The notes under the pieces are model-generated. The model was not told the DNA's origin. It saw nothing but the letters and a program-made list of their open reading frames with translations, and ran no database searches. A DNA stretch of 64,000 nt from Burkholderiales bacterium (GTDB taxonomy: Bacteria; Pseudomonadota; Gammaproteobacteria; Burkholderiales; Burkholderiaceae_C). The position numbers and the translations under genes are program-made. The DNA lies in the NCBI GenBank assembly GCA_016195825.1, contig JACPYV010000010.1:1-64000 (forward strand), written 5' to 3'. Of the stretch, positions 1 through 10,717 are shown piece after piece. Position 1 is the first letter of the stretch. Every line of letters begins with the position of its first letter.

Positions 1-344
1 ACGGGCTTGGTCAGGTAGTCAAGCGCGTCCAGCTCGAAGGCGCGCAGCGCGTGCATCGCATGGGCCGTGACGAAGATGATCAGCGGCGTAGGCAGGCCCG
101 GTTGGTCAACCTGCCGCTGGGCCAGCGCGTCGGCGAACTGCAGGCCGTCGGCGCCCGGCATTTGCACATCCAGCAGCAGGATGTCACAGCCATGCTCGCG
201 CAGCCAGCTGGTGGCCTGGGACGCGGTGGCAGCCTCGGCCACCACCTCGCAGCGCGGCTCCTGGATGGCGTCGACCAGGCCGCGCAGGCGCAGCCGGGCC
301 AGGGGTTCGTCGTCGATAAGAAGAATGCGCAGGGCAACAGTCAT
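1..344 (-). CDS. LytR/AlgR-type response regulator, receiver domain (partial at window edge)
   Basis: Minus-strand frame reads MTVALRILLIDDEPLARLRLRGL...CDILLLDVQMPGADGLQ; the start overlaps the kinase stop (ATGA). Confidence 0.85.
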   Translation of the reverse strand, partial: MTVALRILLIDDEPLARLRLRGLVDAIQEPRCEVVAEAATASQATSWLREHGCDILLLDVQMPGADGLQFADALAQRQVDQPGLPTPLIIFVTAHAMHALRAFELDALDYLTKP

Positions 345-1450
345 AACGGCACCAGAATACGCAAGGAGAACCGTCGTTCGGTGGACTCCAGTTCGAAACG
401 AGCGGCCACGTCGTGCATCAGCTTCAGGCGCTGGCGCACGTTGCGCAGCGCCAGGCCATGGCCGGCGATACGGCTCGGCGCGCCGACCGTGTTGACGATA
501 CGGATCTCCACCTCGGCGCCGCGGCGCATCGTCGTGACCTCCAGCTCGCCGCCTTCGTCGTTGGGCTCCACGCCGTGGCGCACGGCGTTCTCCACGAGGG
601 GCTGCAGCAGCAGCGGCGGCACGCGTGCGGCATTGACCTCGGGGTCCAGATGCCAGACGACCCGCAGCCGCTTGCCGAAGCGGATCTGCTCGATAGCAAG
701 GTAGCGGCGCGCCAGCTCCACCTCCTCGCCCAGCGTGACGGAGGCACTGGCGTCAGCCAGCGCAACGCGGAAGAGTTCGGCCAGGTCCTCCAGCACGCTC
801 TCTGCACGCGCCGGGTCCACCTGCACCAGCGCGATGGCGCTGTTCAGCGTGTTGAACAAGAAGTGCGGCCGGATGCGCGACTGCAGCTCCACGAGCTGGG
901 CCAGCGCATCAGCGGGGCGCTGCGTGTGCTCGCGCTGCTTCAACCAGGCCAGCAGCAGCGCCGCGCCGCTGGCGCCGGCCGCGGCGATGCTGGCGATGCG
1001 CCACAGGCCTGTGGGGTCCTCGCTGGCCAGGCTCAGCAGTCCGAAGCCCAGCAGCGCACCGACGGCACCCAGCGTCATCAGCGCCAGCCATTGCGCCGGC
1101 TCGGGCAGCCGCGGCCACAGCCGCTTGGCAGCACAGACGATGAGCAGCCAGGACAGCACGGCGAACATGGTCACCACCGTGCCGTTGGCTGTGAGCGTCA
1201 GCCACTGCGCGGCATCGCGCGCGACGATGGCAGCGCCCAGCGCCAGCAGCAGCTGCACCCCCAGCACGGCACGTAGCACCAGGCCCACATGGCAGACGTC
1301 GAAGGCGCGGGTCGGGTCCAGCAACGGCGCCGAGTTCAGCTCGGGCAGCTCCGGCAGCTCGGTGGGTGCGAAACCCAGCCACTGGCTCAGCTGCATGGAC
1401 TCGTGCCAGACGCTGTGGCGGGGCTGGGCGCGGCGCTTGAAGAAGAGCAT
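341..1450 (-). CDS. LytS-family sensor histidine kinase
   Basis: Contains the RIRPHFLFNTLNSAIAL H-box and an HATPase region (LLLQPLVENAVRHGVEP); start chosen at MLFFKRRAQPRHS. Confidence 0.9.
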   Translation of the reverse strand: MLFFKRRAQPRHSVWHESMQLSQWLGFAPTELPELPELNSAPLLDPTRAFDVCHVGLVLRAVLGVQLLLALGAAIVARDAAQWLTLTANGTVVTMFAVLSWLLIVCAAKRLWPRLPEPAQWLALMTLGAVGALLGFGLLSLASEDPTGLWRIASIAAAGASGAALLLAWLKQREHTQRPADALAQLVELQSRIRPHFLFNTLNSAIALVQVDPARAESVLEDLAELFRVALADASASVTLGEEVELARRYLAIEQIRFGKRLRVVWHLDPEVNAARVPPLLLQPLVENAVRHGVEPNDEGGELEVTTMRRGAEVEIRIVNTVGAPSRIAGHGLALRNVRQRLKLMHDVAARFELESTERRFSLRILVPL

Positions 1451-1538
1451 GTGCGTGGCTTGAGAAGCGGCAGGAATCTCGCCGTTCGATAATCCTGGGT
1501 TGCGGCGCATTTTGCGCGCTGAAATCCCACGCCCGCCC

Positions 1539-2936
1539 ATGTCAGACAACCAACTCGCCAACAAATCCCAAGCCTGGTCCGCGCTGTTTTCCGAGCCCAT
1601 GAGCGACTTGGTCAAGCGCTACACCGCCAGCGTGGACTTCGACCAGCGCCTGTGGCGGGCCGACATCAGCGGCAGCCTGGCCCACGCCGAGATGTTGGCG
1701 GCGCAGAGCATCCTGTCCGCTGAAGACCATGCCGCCATCCAGCGCGGCCTGAACGAGATCGCCGCCGAGATCGAGGCCGGCCAGTTCGAGTGGAAACTGG
1801 ACCTGGAGGACGTGCACCTGAACATCGAGGCGCGGCTGACCGAGCGCGTGGGCATCGCCGGCAAGCGCCTGCACACGGGCCGCAGCCGCAACGACCAGGT
1901 CGCAACTGACGTGCGGCTGTGGCTGCGCGGCGAGATCGACGAGATTTCTGGCCTGCTGAACGGCCTGCAGCGCGTCATGGTCGAGAAAGCCGGCGAGCAT
2001 GCCGACGTCATCCTGCCGGGCTTCACCCACCTGCAGGTGGCACAGCCGGTGAGCTTTGGCCACCACCTGCTGGCTTACGTCGAGATGTTTGCCCGCGATG
2101 CCGAGCGCATGGCGGACACCCGCAGACGCGTGAACCGCCTGCCGCTGGGCGCCGCAGCGCTGGCCGGCACCAGCTACCCACTGGACCGCGAGCGCGTGGC
2201 ACGCACGCTGGGCATGGAGGGGGTCTGCCAAAACAGCCTGGACGCGGTCAGTGACCGTGATTTCGCCATTGAGTTCACGTCGGCGGCCACGCTGGTGATG
2301 CTGCACATCTCGCGGCTGTCCGAGGAGCTGATCTTGTGGATGAGCCAGAACTTCGGCTTCATCGCGCTGCCTGATGCCTTCTGCACCGGCTCTTCGATCA
2401 TGCCGCAGAAGAAAAACCCGGATGTGCCCGAGCTGGCGCGCGGCAAGACCGGCCGCGTGGTGGGCCACCTCGTCGGCCTCGTCACGCTGATGAAGGGCCA
2501 GCCGCTGGCTTACAACAAGGACAACCAGGAGGACAAGGAGCCCTTGTTCGACACGGTCGACACCTTGAAGGACACGCTGCGCATCTTTGCCGACATGCTG
2601 GCCGGCCTGACCGTCAAGCCCGAAGCCATGCGGGCCGCCGCGCTGAAGGGCCACGCGACTGCGACCGATCTGGCCGACTATCTTGTCAAGAAGGGCGTGG
2701 CCTTCCGCGACGCGCACGAGGTCGTGGCCCACGCGGTAAAGACGGCGACGGCCAAGGGCGTGGACCTGGCCGCGCTGTCGCTGGACGAACTGAAGGCGTT
2801 CGACGAGCGCATCGAGGCCGACGTGTTCGACGTGCTGTCGCTGGAAGGCTCGCTGAACGCCCGCAACGTGCTGGGCGGCACGGCGCCGGCGCAGGTGCGC
2901 GCCCAGATCGAGCGGCACCGCGCGCGGCTAGGCTGA
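1539..2936 (+). CDS. argH: Argininosuccinate lyase
   Basis: [18 protein letters not shown] and [16 protein letters not shown] signatures. Confidence 0.97.
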   Translation: MSDNQLANKSQAWSALFSEPMSDLVKRYTASVDFDQRLWRADISGSLAHAEMLAAQSILSAEDHAAIQRGLNEIAAEIEAGQFEWKLDLEDVHLNIEARLTERVGIAGKRLHTGRSRNDQVATDVRLWLRGEIDEISGLLNGLQRVMVEKAGEHADVILPGFTHLQVAQPVSFGHHLLAYVEMFARDAERMADTRRRVNRLPLGAAALAGTSYPLDRERVARTLGMEGVCQNSLDAVSDRDFAIEFTSAATLVMLHISRLSEELILWMSQNFGFIALPDAFCTGSSIMPQKKNPDVPELARGKTGRVVGHLVGLVTLMKGQPLAYNKDNQEDKEPLFDTVDTLKDTLRIFADMLAGLTVKPEAMRAAALKGHATATDLADYLVKKGVAFRDAHEVVAHAVKTATAKGVDLAALSLDELKAFDERIEADVFDVLSLEGSLNARNVLGGTAPAQVRAQIERHRARLG

Positions 2937-2954
2937 CGCCCAGCCCGGTGTGGA

Positions 2955-5777
2955 CTACAGGAACTTGTATTCCACCGCCAACCGCAGCACACGGCCCATG
3001 ACGTCCTCGCGGTTGTCCGGGATGATGCCGCCCTGGCCGAAGTTGCGGTAGTCGATCGGCGGGCGACGACCCAGCACGTTGCGCAGGTTGGCGCCCACCG
3101 TCAGCGCCTTGGTAGGACGCCAGGACAGGTTGTAATCCAGCCGGTTGTAGTTGCGCACCTTGCACTGGTTGGCATCCAGGCCCTTGTTCTTCTCGCAGTC
3201 CTCGGGTGACCAGGTGGTGTCGAAGTAGTCGCCCGTCAACGTGGTGCTGGATGTCCAGAAGTAGGTCAGCGTGTGCGTCCAGTTGCCCCAGTCCTGGGCC
3301 GCACGCAGCTTGAAGTTGAAGCGCGGATAGGTCCAGCGGCCGGCCAGGTTGTCGCCGTAGCGGTTGTCGGACGTGCTGAACTGCTTGAAGGTGAGCAGGT
3401 AGGTGGAGTCGAAGTTCAGCGACACGTTGCCCAGCGCGTCGCTGAACTGGGCGTTCATGGTCCAGTCGATGCCGCTGGTCTTGGTCTTGGCCAGGTTCTC
3501 GAACTGGCCGCTGACCAGGTTCAACCGCCCGGCGGCCGGCGCGTACTTGGCAACCTCGGCTGGCGTGATGAACGTTGGGTCATTGTTGAAGTTCGGCGAA
3601 CGCACGATGGTGCCTGGCGGTTGCTGGGCCTCGGCACTGAGCAGGTCCTGCACGCCCTTGAGGCCGATCTCGTTCTTGCGCGTGATGGCGTAGTAGTCCA
3701 GCGTGGTGCTGAAAGCCTTGGCCGGCTGGAAGGCCATGCCCAGCGTCACGATGCGCGAGGTTTCTGGCTTCAGGCCCGGGTTGTTGCGTGCGACGTTGGC
3801 GACGCCGCGGTCGCATTCGCTGATGCTGTCAGCGCGGGCTTGTAGCAGCGTCTTGTTGGGATCGCTGTCAGGCAGCGCGTCAGCCTGGGCCAGCAGGTCC
3901 TTGATCAGTGCGCTGGCCGCGTCGCAGCGCTTGGGGTCGCTGACGCCCGGCTGGAAGGCCGACTTGCTGGACGTAGCGCTCTCCGTCAGGTTCGGTGCCC
4001 GGAACCCGCCTTCGATCGAGCCACGCAGCATGAACTGAGGCATCAGCTGCGCGCGCAGCGCCGCCTTGGGCGAGAAATGGGCCCCGAAGCCGGGGAACTT
4101 GTCCAGCCGGCCGGCCAGCTGGGCGTCCAGCATCTTTGCCAGCGGCAGGTCTGCCTCGGCGAACACCGCGCCGAAGGTGCGGCTGGCATCGGCACGCACA
4201 GTGCCCAGGCCCACGATGTCACCGGCCGCAGACAGTGCATCGGGCGCGATCTTCAGGCTCTCGTGGCGCAGCTCGAAGCCGGTGGCCAGACTGATCGGGC
4301 CACCGGGCAGGCTGCCGAGTTCGGTAGACACCTTACCGTCGATGAAGGTCTGGCTGGTCTTGGCGTCGTAGCCAACGGCCGGGAACAGTTTGCTCAACAC
4401 GGCCTCGCTGTTGGGCTGGCCGATCTTGTAACCGCTTGCCTTGTTGAAGAAGTCGGCGTCCAGCGTGTCCTTGTTGTAGTCTCCGATGACCTCCTTGAAG
4501 CCGCTGTCGCTGAACAGACCTCGCTGGCGCTGGGTGGTCTTGCCACCCATCACGCCGACGGCGGTCTCCCAGTCCCAGCCCTGCCAGTCACCTTTCAGGC
4601 CGGCCAGGACGCGGTACTGGTCGGTGGAGACCTTGTTGTAGCCGCCGTCGTCCAGGAAGCGGTAGCGGAACTCGGCCTCCTCGCCAGTCTGGTTCAGCGG
4701 GTGCTCGGCGGGCAGGCCGCGGTAGAAGAAAGTGCGCGCCGCATTGGTGTTGGGGTCGCCCCAGACGGTGCTGCCCAGACCCGCGCCATAAGTGGCGTGC
4801 GCGCTCTGGTAGGTGTTCTTGGTGTTGGAGTACAGCACCTCGGCGAAGCCCTGCATGTGATCCGAGATCTTCAGCTTGGCGGACACGATGCCGCTGAGCC
4901 GGTCGGCCGTGGGCTGCACGGAGAAGCGCTCGTAGCGGTCGTACATGCACAGCGTCTTGGACGCATTGAAGGTCGTGCAGCCCGTCACCGGGCCCTGGCC
5001 GATCACGTTGCCGGGGTAGCTGTAGCTGGAGAACGTGTTGAAGCCGGCGGAGAACTGCTTGTAGGCGGGGTTGCTGTACTGAAGCACGTCACGCCAGAAG
5101 AAGTCACCACGGCGGTAGTAGTCCAGGTTGGCGAGGACGTTGAAGCCGTCCGTCGCCAAGTTGCCCATGCCACCGGTGATGGCGAAAGCCTTGTCCTTGA
5201 ACTGCTTGGACTTCAGCGACTCCTGCGTGTTCGCGCTGACCGTCAGGCCCTGGAAACTGTTGCGCGTGACGATGTTGATGACACCGGCCACGGCATCGGA
5301 GCCGTACAGCGCAGAGCCGCCGCTCTTGAGCACCTCGATGCGCTCGATGGCATCCACGGGCAGCGAGTCGAGGTTGGAGAACACCTCGTTGTAGTCGGCC
5401 AGCGGATAGGCCGAGATGCGACGCGAGTTCAGCAGCACCAGGGTGGACTGTTTTCCCAGGTTGCGCAGGCTCGCACCCGTGCCGCCATTGCCGAATGAAT
5501 TGCTGCCGTTGATGTCCGAAAGCGTGTTGCCGTTGAAGCCCGGCAGCCGCTCCAGCAGGTCGCGCGTGGTGGACACGCCGGACCGCTGAATCTCTTCACG
5601 CGACACGATGGTGATGGGGTTGGCCGTCTCATCCTCGATGTTGATGCGCTTGATGCGGCTGCCGATGACTTCCACGCGATCCAGTTGGGTCGGTGTGGCC
5701 TGTGCATGCGCGGTGTGCGGCATCAAACCCGCCACGACCAGGGCCGCCGCAAGCGGTTTCAACGTGTTGCGTTTCAT
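2955..5777 (-). CDS. TonB-dependent receptor
   Basis: Signal peptide, plug domain (RSGVSTTRDLLERLPGFNGN...SALYGSDAVAGVINIVT), beta-barrel and terminal aromatic residue. Confidence 0.93.
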   Translation of the reverse strand: MKRNTLKPLAAALVVAGLMPHTAHAQATPTQLDRVEVIGSRIKRINIEDETANPITIVSREEIQRSGVSTTRDLLERLPGFNGNTLSDINGSNSFGNGGTGASLRNLGKQSTLVLLNSRRISAYPLADYNEVFSNLDSLPVDAIERIEVLKSGGSALYGSDAVAGVINIVTRNSFQGLTVSANTQESLKSKQFKDKAFAITGGMGNLATDGFNVLANLDYYRRGDFFWRDVLQYSNPAYKQFSAGFNTFSSYSYPGNVIGQGPVTGCTTFNASKTLCMYDRYERFSVQPTADRLSGIVSAKLKISDHMQGFAEVLYSNTKNTYQSAHATYGAGLGSTVWGDPNTNAARTFFYRGLPAEHPLNQTGEEAEFRYRFLDDGGYNKVSTDQYRVLAGLKGDWQGWDWETAVGVMGGKTTQRQRGLFSDSGFKEVIGDYNKDTLDADFFNKASGYKIGQPNSEAVLSKLFPAVGYDAKTSQTFIDGKVSTELGSLPGGPISLATGFELRHESLKIAPDALSAAGDIVGLGTVRADASRTFGAVFAEADLPLAKMLDAQLAGRLDKFPGFGAHFSPKAALRAQLMPQFMLRGSIEGGFRAPNLTESATSSKSAFQPGVSDPKRCDAASALIKDLLAQADALPDSDPNKTLLQARADSISECDRGVANVARNNPGLKPETSRIVTLGMAFQPAKAFSTTLDYYAITRKNEIGLKGVQDLLSAEAQQPPGTIVRSPNFNNDPTFITPAEVAKYAPAAGRLNLVSGQFENLAKTKTSGIDWTMNAQFSDALGNVSLNFDSTYLLTFKQFSTSDNRYGDNLAGRWTYPRFNFKLRAAQDWGNWTHTLTYFWTSSTTLTGDYFDTTWSPEDCEKNKGLDANQCKVRNYNRLDYNLSWRPTKALTVGANLRNVLGRRPPIDYRNFGQGGIIPDNREDVMGRVLRLAVEYKFL

Positions 5778-6003
5778 GATTGATCCTCCGTGTTGAAGAG
5801 AACGCCCGCGAACGCCAAATCACCTTCGCGGTTGGACGCGCCAATCTAGTCAGCAAGGCATCAGCGGGCAGCCGGGTTTGCCATCAAAACGTGCGTTCGC
5901 ACAACAACCGATTTCTGAGGGATTGCTTCGGCGCCTGGCCCACAGGCCGTCGACGCGCTCCCGGCGCCAGCACGCGGCAAGCGCCCGTCAGCGCCGGGCT
6001 GGC

Positions 6004-6017
6004 TTGAGTCACATCAA
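6004..6017 (+). promoter_or_regulatory. FNR/Anr-like box TTGAG-TCAC-ATCAA upstream of the hemerythrin gene
   Basis: One mismatch to TTGAT-N4-ATCAA; centred about 42 bp upstream of the ATG. Confidence 0.5.
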
Positions 6018-6052
6018 GGCCGGCGCCGCGGCACATGAACTAGCATTCCCAC

Positions 6053-6529
6053 ATGACCACGCTTGCCTGGACCGAGAAACTCGTCCTGAACCAGCCGACG
6101 CTGGACACCACCCACCAGGAATTCGTCGACCTGCTGAACGCCTTTGGCACTGCGCTCGACGATGGCGGCGACGCACTGCCTGCTTACCAGGCTTTGCTGG
6201 ACCACACCGAAGCCCACTTCGCAATGGAAGAGCACTGGATGGCGCACTGCGGCTTCGAGCCGCAGAACTGCCACAGCAGCCAGCACGCGATGGTGCTGAA
6301 CGTGATGCGGGAGGCGCTGCGCTACGCCAACGAACTCAACGACCGTGAGCCGCTGAACATTCTGCGCACCGAGCTGGCGGGCTGGTTTCCGCAGCACGCC
6401 GAGATGATGGACGCGGCCCTGGTGTGGACGATGGAGCAGCGCGGCTTCGACCCTGTCACGGGCGAATGCCGTGAGCCCGTGGCCGAGGCCGCCGCACACA
6501 GCTGCGGCTCGGGCAGCTGCGCCGGCTGA
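6053..6529 (+). CDS. Bacteriohemerythrin-like protein
   Basis: Hemerythrin motifs: LDTTHQEFVDLLN, HTEAHFAMEEHWM, HSSQHAMVL. Confidence 0.9.
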   Translation: MTTLAWTEKLVLNQPTLDTTHQEFVDLLNAFGTALDDGGDALPAYQALLDHTEAHFAMEEHWMAHCGFEPQNCHSSQHAMVLNVMREALRYANELNDREPLNILRTELAGWFPQHAEMMDAALVWTMEQRGFDPVTGECREPVAEAAAHSCGSGSCAG

Positions 6530-6540
6530 GCCTCAATGAC

Positions 6541-8523
6541 TCACTTCTTCAGGTAGTCGAAGAAGGCTTGCGAGTTCGACTCGCGGCCCAGGAAGTCCTT
6601 GACCAGCTCCGGCTCGGGCTTCTGCGCGCCCTGCCCCAACACCTGTTCGCGGTAGCGCTTGCCGACATCCGCGCTCAGCTTGTCGGCCGCGAAGGCGGTG
6701 CGCAGGTCCATCGCGACGACCAGGCTCCACAGGTAGCCGTAATAGCCCGCGCCATAGCCGCCGGCGATGTGGGCAAAGCCCGCCGGGAACATCGTGCCAG
6801 GCACGTAGCCCAGCGGCGTCGCGCCTTCCATCCGGGCCCACAGCGGCATCGGCTCGGGCTTGGCCTGCTGGTGCAGCGTGATGTCGTAGCTGGCGTACAG
6901 GTGCTGGCGACCGAACTGACCGCCCTTGCCGTAATGCTTGGCGGCCTTGGCCTGTTCGACCATCGCGTCCGGCACGGGCTTGCAGGTCGGGCAGACCTCC
7001 TGCATGAGCTTGAGCACCTGCTTGTCGTAGACCCAGTCCTCCAGCATCTGCGACGGTGCCTCGACGAAGTCGTGCATGACGCTGGTGCCTGCCGTGGCCG
7101 CATAGCGAGTCTTCGACAAGTCCACATGCACGGCATGGCCCAGCTCGTGCAGCAGCGTCTCCACCTCGTCCAGCGTCAGACCGTTGCGGTCGAAGTTGAC
7201 GACGAGCGCCGCGACCGGCGTGCGGCCCACACGCGTCGCGCTGCCGCGCAGCGGCCAGACCGCCGCGTGGTTGTACTTGCCGTCGCGCGGGTAAAGGTCC
7301 ACGTAGAGCTGCGCAATGGGCTGGCCCGAGGTGGTGTCGCTAACGACATAGGTCTGTGCCTCGTCGTGCCACAGCTTGTTGGCGATGCGCTCGTACTTCA
7401 CGCCCATCATCTTCTCGATGACGTGCAGCGCGAACTCTAGGCTGGCCTGCGGCGGGAAGTAGGGGCGGAAAGCGTTCTGGTCGACGCTGAACTTCTGAAG
7501 TTTGACGCGCTCGCTGTAGAAGGTCGCGTCCCAGCGCTCGACCTTGGTCTGCTCCAGCGGCGCGCCCAGGTGCCTGGCCTTGTCGGCGCGCAGCTCCTGC
7601 AGCTCGGTGTTCTCGCGCGCGTTGACGGCACCGGTCACGGAGTCGAGGAAGCGCGTGGCCGTCGCGCCGTCCTTGGCCATCTGGCGGCGCAGGTTGAAGT
7701 CGACGTAGTTATCGAAGCCGAACAGCTTGGCGTACTCGCCGCGCAGCGTGACGATCCGGGCCAGCAGGTCGAGGTTGGGCTGGCCGCCCTCGTTGGTCTT
7801 GGCGCGCCACATGCGCTCGCGCGCCTCGCTGCTCTCGGCGCTGCGCATAACCGGCACGTAGCTCGGATAGTCCACGCCGAGCAGGATGCGGCCCTGGTCG
7901 TCGCGCTTGGCCTTGTCCCACACGCTGGCGGGCACGCCCTTGAGCTCGGCCTCGGTGAACGCCACGCGGGTGCCGGCGTCGCGGATGTTCTTGTTGAATT
8001 GCTGGTCCAGCTCGGTCAGTTGGTCCAGGATCTGCTTGGCCCGCTCGCGCTTGGCTTTGGGCAGCGCCACGCCGCTATCCTCAAACTGACCCGAGGCGAG
8101 GCGCACGAGCTCAGCGTCGATGCCGTCGGTCTTCGGCGCCTTCTGCAGCGCGCGGTACACCTTCTCGTTCTGGCCGAGGCTGGAGCCGAAGTCGGCCCAG
8201 CGCAGCGAGCAGGCCTGGGCTGCGTCGCGCACGGCCTTGTCCGGGTGGACGTTGAGGACGAAGTCCGTCGGGCCCTGGTTGTCTTCGAGAAAGATGGTCA
8301 GGTCGTCATAGGCGGCCAGCCAGCCGGCGTCGACCTTGCGCTTCTCGAGCTGGCCGACGCGCTGCCTGGCGCCTTTGAGGCCGGCGTCACAGCGGGCCTT
8401 CACCTCGGCGGCGTTGGTGAAGGTGGGGAAGTTGGGCGCCGGCAGCTTGGGTTGAGCGTGCGCGGCGGTGGCGGCAAGCGCCCATATGGCCAGGGCGGCC
8501 AGCTTGGTCAGGACGGGTTTCAT
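6541..8523 (-). CDS. M3 family metallopeptidase (thimet oligopeptidase-like) with signal peptide
   Basis: HELGH zinc motif (LLHELGHAVHVD); N-terminal signal peptide. Confidence 0.93.
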   Translation of the reverse strand: MKPVLTKLAALAIWALAATAAHAQPKLPAPNFPTFTNAAEVKARCDAGLKGARQRVGQLEKRKVDAGWLAAYDDLTIFLEDNQGPTDFVLNVHPDKAVRDAAQACSLRWADFGSSLGQNEKVYRALQKAPKTDGIDAELVRLASGQFEDSGVALPKAKRERAKQILDQLTELDQQFNKNIRDAGTRVAFTEAELKGVPASVWDKAKRDDQGRILLGVDYPSYVPVMRSAESSEARERMWRAKTNEGGQPNLDLLARIVTLRGEYAKLFGFDNYVDFNLRRQMAKDGATATRFLDSVTGAVNARENTELQELRADKARHLGAPLEQTKVERWDATFYSERVKLQKFSVDQNAFRPYFPPQASLEFALHVIEKMMGVKYERIANKLWHDEAQTYVVSDTTSGQPIAQLYVDLYPRDGKYNHAAVWPLRGSATRVGRTPVAALVVNFDRNGLTLDEVETLLHELGHAVHVDLSKTRYAATAGTSVMHDFVEAPSQMLEDWVYDKQVLKLMQEVCPTCKPVPDAMVEQAKAAKHYGKGGQFGRQHLYASYDITLHQQAKPEPMPLWARMEGATPLGYVPGTMFPAGFAHIAGGYGAGYYGYLWSLVVAMDLRTAFAADKLSADVGKRYREQVLGQGAQKPEPELVKDFLGRESNSQAFFDYLKK

Positions 8524-8588
8524 CGCGTCTCCTTGTGGGAAGGCCGCGATTCTCTTGGCCGGCTTGGCGCCAGCCGTTCGGCACGCCC

Positions 8589-10490
8589 CTATTTATGCAG
8601 CAGGGTTTTCACCTGCAAGAGAGCGCCGGGGTCGTCCAGCGTGGTCAGGTCGCCCGGGTCGCGGCCCTCGGCGACGGCCTGCAGGGCGCGGCGCAGCAGC
8701 TTGCCGGAACGGGTCTTGGGCAAGATGCCAACGAAGAGCACACGCGACGGCCGCGCGACGGCGCCGAGCTGCTCGTCGACGCGCTTCATGATCTGCCCCT
8801 CCAGCGCCAACGCCGCCTCCGGCGAGGCCGGCGTCTCGCGCGGCACGGCGAAGGCCAACGCGACCTGGCCCTTGAGCTGGTCAGCCACGCCCACAACGGC
8901 CACCTCGGCCACGGCCGGGTGGCCCGAGATGCACTCCTCAATCTCGCGCGTACCCAGCCGGTGGCCGGCCACGTTGATGACGTCGTCCGTGCGACCCAGG
9001 ATGAAGGTGTAGCCCTGGGCGTCGCGCAGGCCCCAGTCGAAGGTCGAGTAAACGTTGCGGCCCGGCACGCTCTTCCAGTAGGTGTTGACGAAGCGCGCGT
9101 CGTCGCCCCACACCGTCTGCAGCGCGCCCGGCGGCAGCGGGTGCTCGATGACGAGCACGCCCTTCTGGTTGGGCTCGCTCAGCTCGACACCGGAGGTCTC
9201 GTCGAGCAGCTTGACGTCGTAGCCGTACATCGGCACGCCGGGTGAACCGAACCGGGTCGGCACCGCCTCGACACCCGCAATGTGGTGCGCCACCGTGAGC
9301 AGCGGCCAGCCGGTCTCGGTCTGCCAGTAGTTGTCGATGATGGGCACGCCTAAGCCCTCGGCGATCCAGCGCCCCGTGGGCTCATCCAGCGGCTCGCCTG
9401 CCAGGAAGAGCGCGCGCAAGGACGACAAGTCATGACGCTTGAGCAGCGCGGCGTCGTGCTTCTTCAGCACGCGCACGGCCGTCGGTGCGCTGAACATGAC
9501 GGTCACGCGGTACTTCTCGACCAGACTCCACAGCACGGCCGCATCGGGCTGCACCGGCGTGCCCTCGAACATCAGCGTCGCCATGCCGGCGATCAGCGGG
9601 CCGTACACGATGTAGCTGTGGCCCACCACCCAGCCGATGTCGCTGGTGGAGAAATAGGTCTCGCCGGCCTTGCCGCCGAAGATCCAGTCCATGCTGGTGG
9701 CCAGGGCCACCGCGTAGCCGCCCACGTCGCGCTGCACGCCCTTGGGTGTGCCCGTCGTGCCGCTGGTGTACAGCGTGTAGCTGGGCGTGTTGGACTCCAG
9801 CCAGGCGCAGGGCACGCGGGCGCTGTCGTGCTGGCGGCGCAGCGTGGCGTAGTCCAGGTCACGGCCGACGACGCGCTCGAAGGGCACGAGGCCGCGGTCC
9901 ACCATCAGCACGCCGGTGGGCTTGTGCGCCGACAACGCGATGGCCTCGTCCAGCAGCGGCTTGTAGGCGATGCGCTTGCCCGCGCGGCTGCCCGCGTCGG
10001 TGCTGACGATGAGCTTGGGCGCCGCGTCATCGATGCGGCTGGCCAGGCTGACGGAAGCAAAGCCGCCGAACACGACCGAGTGGATGGCACCGATGCGCGC
10101 GCAGGCCAGCATCGCGAACGCAGCCTCGGGGACCATGGGCATGTAGATCAGCACGCGGTCGCCCTGCCCCACGCCTTGCGCCAGCAGGATGGCGGCCATC
10201 GCCTCCACCTCCGCCTGCAACTGCGCAAAGCTGTAGATCTTCTCCTGCCCTACCTCGGTGGACACCCAGATCAGCGCCTGATCCTCGGGCCGCGTGGCGG
10301 CGTGGCGGTCCACCGCGTTGTGGCACAGGTTGGTCGTGCCGCCGACGAACCAGCGCGCGAACGGCGGCCGGCTGGCGTCGCAGACCTGCTGAGGCGGGGT
10401 CTGCCAATCGATGCGCTTGGCCTGCTCGGCCCAGAAGCTGTCACGCTCGGTCAGCGAGCGTCGGTGGAAGTCGGCGTAGGTCTGAGTCAT
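8589..10490 (-). CDS. prpE: Propionyl-CoA synthetase (propionate-CoA ligase)
   Basis: AMP-binding motif YTSGTTGTPKGVQRD; RSGKLLRRALQAVAEGRDPGDLTTLDDP C-terminus typical of PrpE. Confidence 0.9.
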   Translation of the reverse strand: MTQTYADFHRRSLTERDSFWAEQAKRIDWQTPPQQVCDASRPPFARWFVGGTTNLCHNAVDRHAATRPEDQALIWVSTEVGQEKIYSFAQLQAEVEAMAAILLAQGVGQGDRVLIYMPMVPEAAFAMLACARIGAIHSVVFGGFASVSLASRIDDAAPKLIVSTDAGSRAGKRIAYKPLLDEAIALSAHKPTGVLMVDRGLVPFERVVGRDLDYATLRRQHDSARVPCAWLESNTPSYTLYTSGTTGTPKGVQRDVGGYAVALATSMDWIFGGKAGETYFSTSDIGWVVGHSYIVYGPLIAGMATLMFEGTPVQPDAAVLWSLVEKYRVTVMFSAPTAVRVLKKHDAALLKRHDLSSLRALFLAGEPLDEPTGRWIAEGLGVPIIDNYWQTETGWPLLTVAHHIAGVEAVPTRFGSPGVPMYGYDVKLLDETSGVELSEPNQKGVLVIEHPLPPGALQTVWGDDARFVNTYWKSVPGRNVYSTFDWGLRDAQGYTFILGRTDDVINVAGHRLGTREIEECISGHPAVAEVAVVGVADQLKGQVALAFAVPRETPASPEAALALEGQIMKRVDEQLGAVARPSRVLFVGILPKTRSGKLLRRALQAVAEGRDPGDLTTLDDPGALLQVKTLLHK

Positions 10491-10717
10491 GCGCCCAGTG
10501 TGGGCTGCAGGCACTGACGGCAGTCTGACCCGTGTTGCGTGACAGAATTCAGGGTTTTCACTGGGTTCGCTGTCGACCAAGGCGGGGTTTGCCCTGAAAA
10601 TAGCCTGCTTTATGTCCGCTTTGATTGACGGTGCCGGGTGGCTTGCCTACCCTCCGCGCCGCTGTCCCGTCTCTGCTATCGCGACCGCCCCGCGGCCCGC
10701 CCCGGTTTCCGTCCTGA

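Noticed and set aside
4077-5498. 473-aa plus-strand ORF opposite the TonB receptor
   Set aside because: Shadow ORF on the strand opposite a well-supported TonB-dependent receptor.
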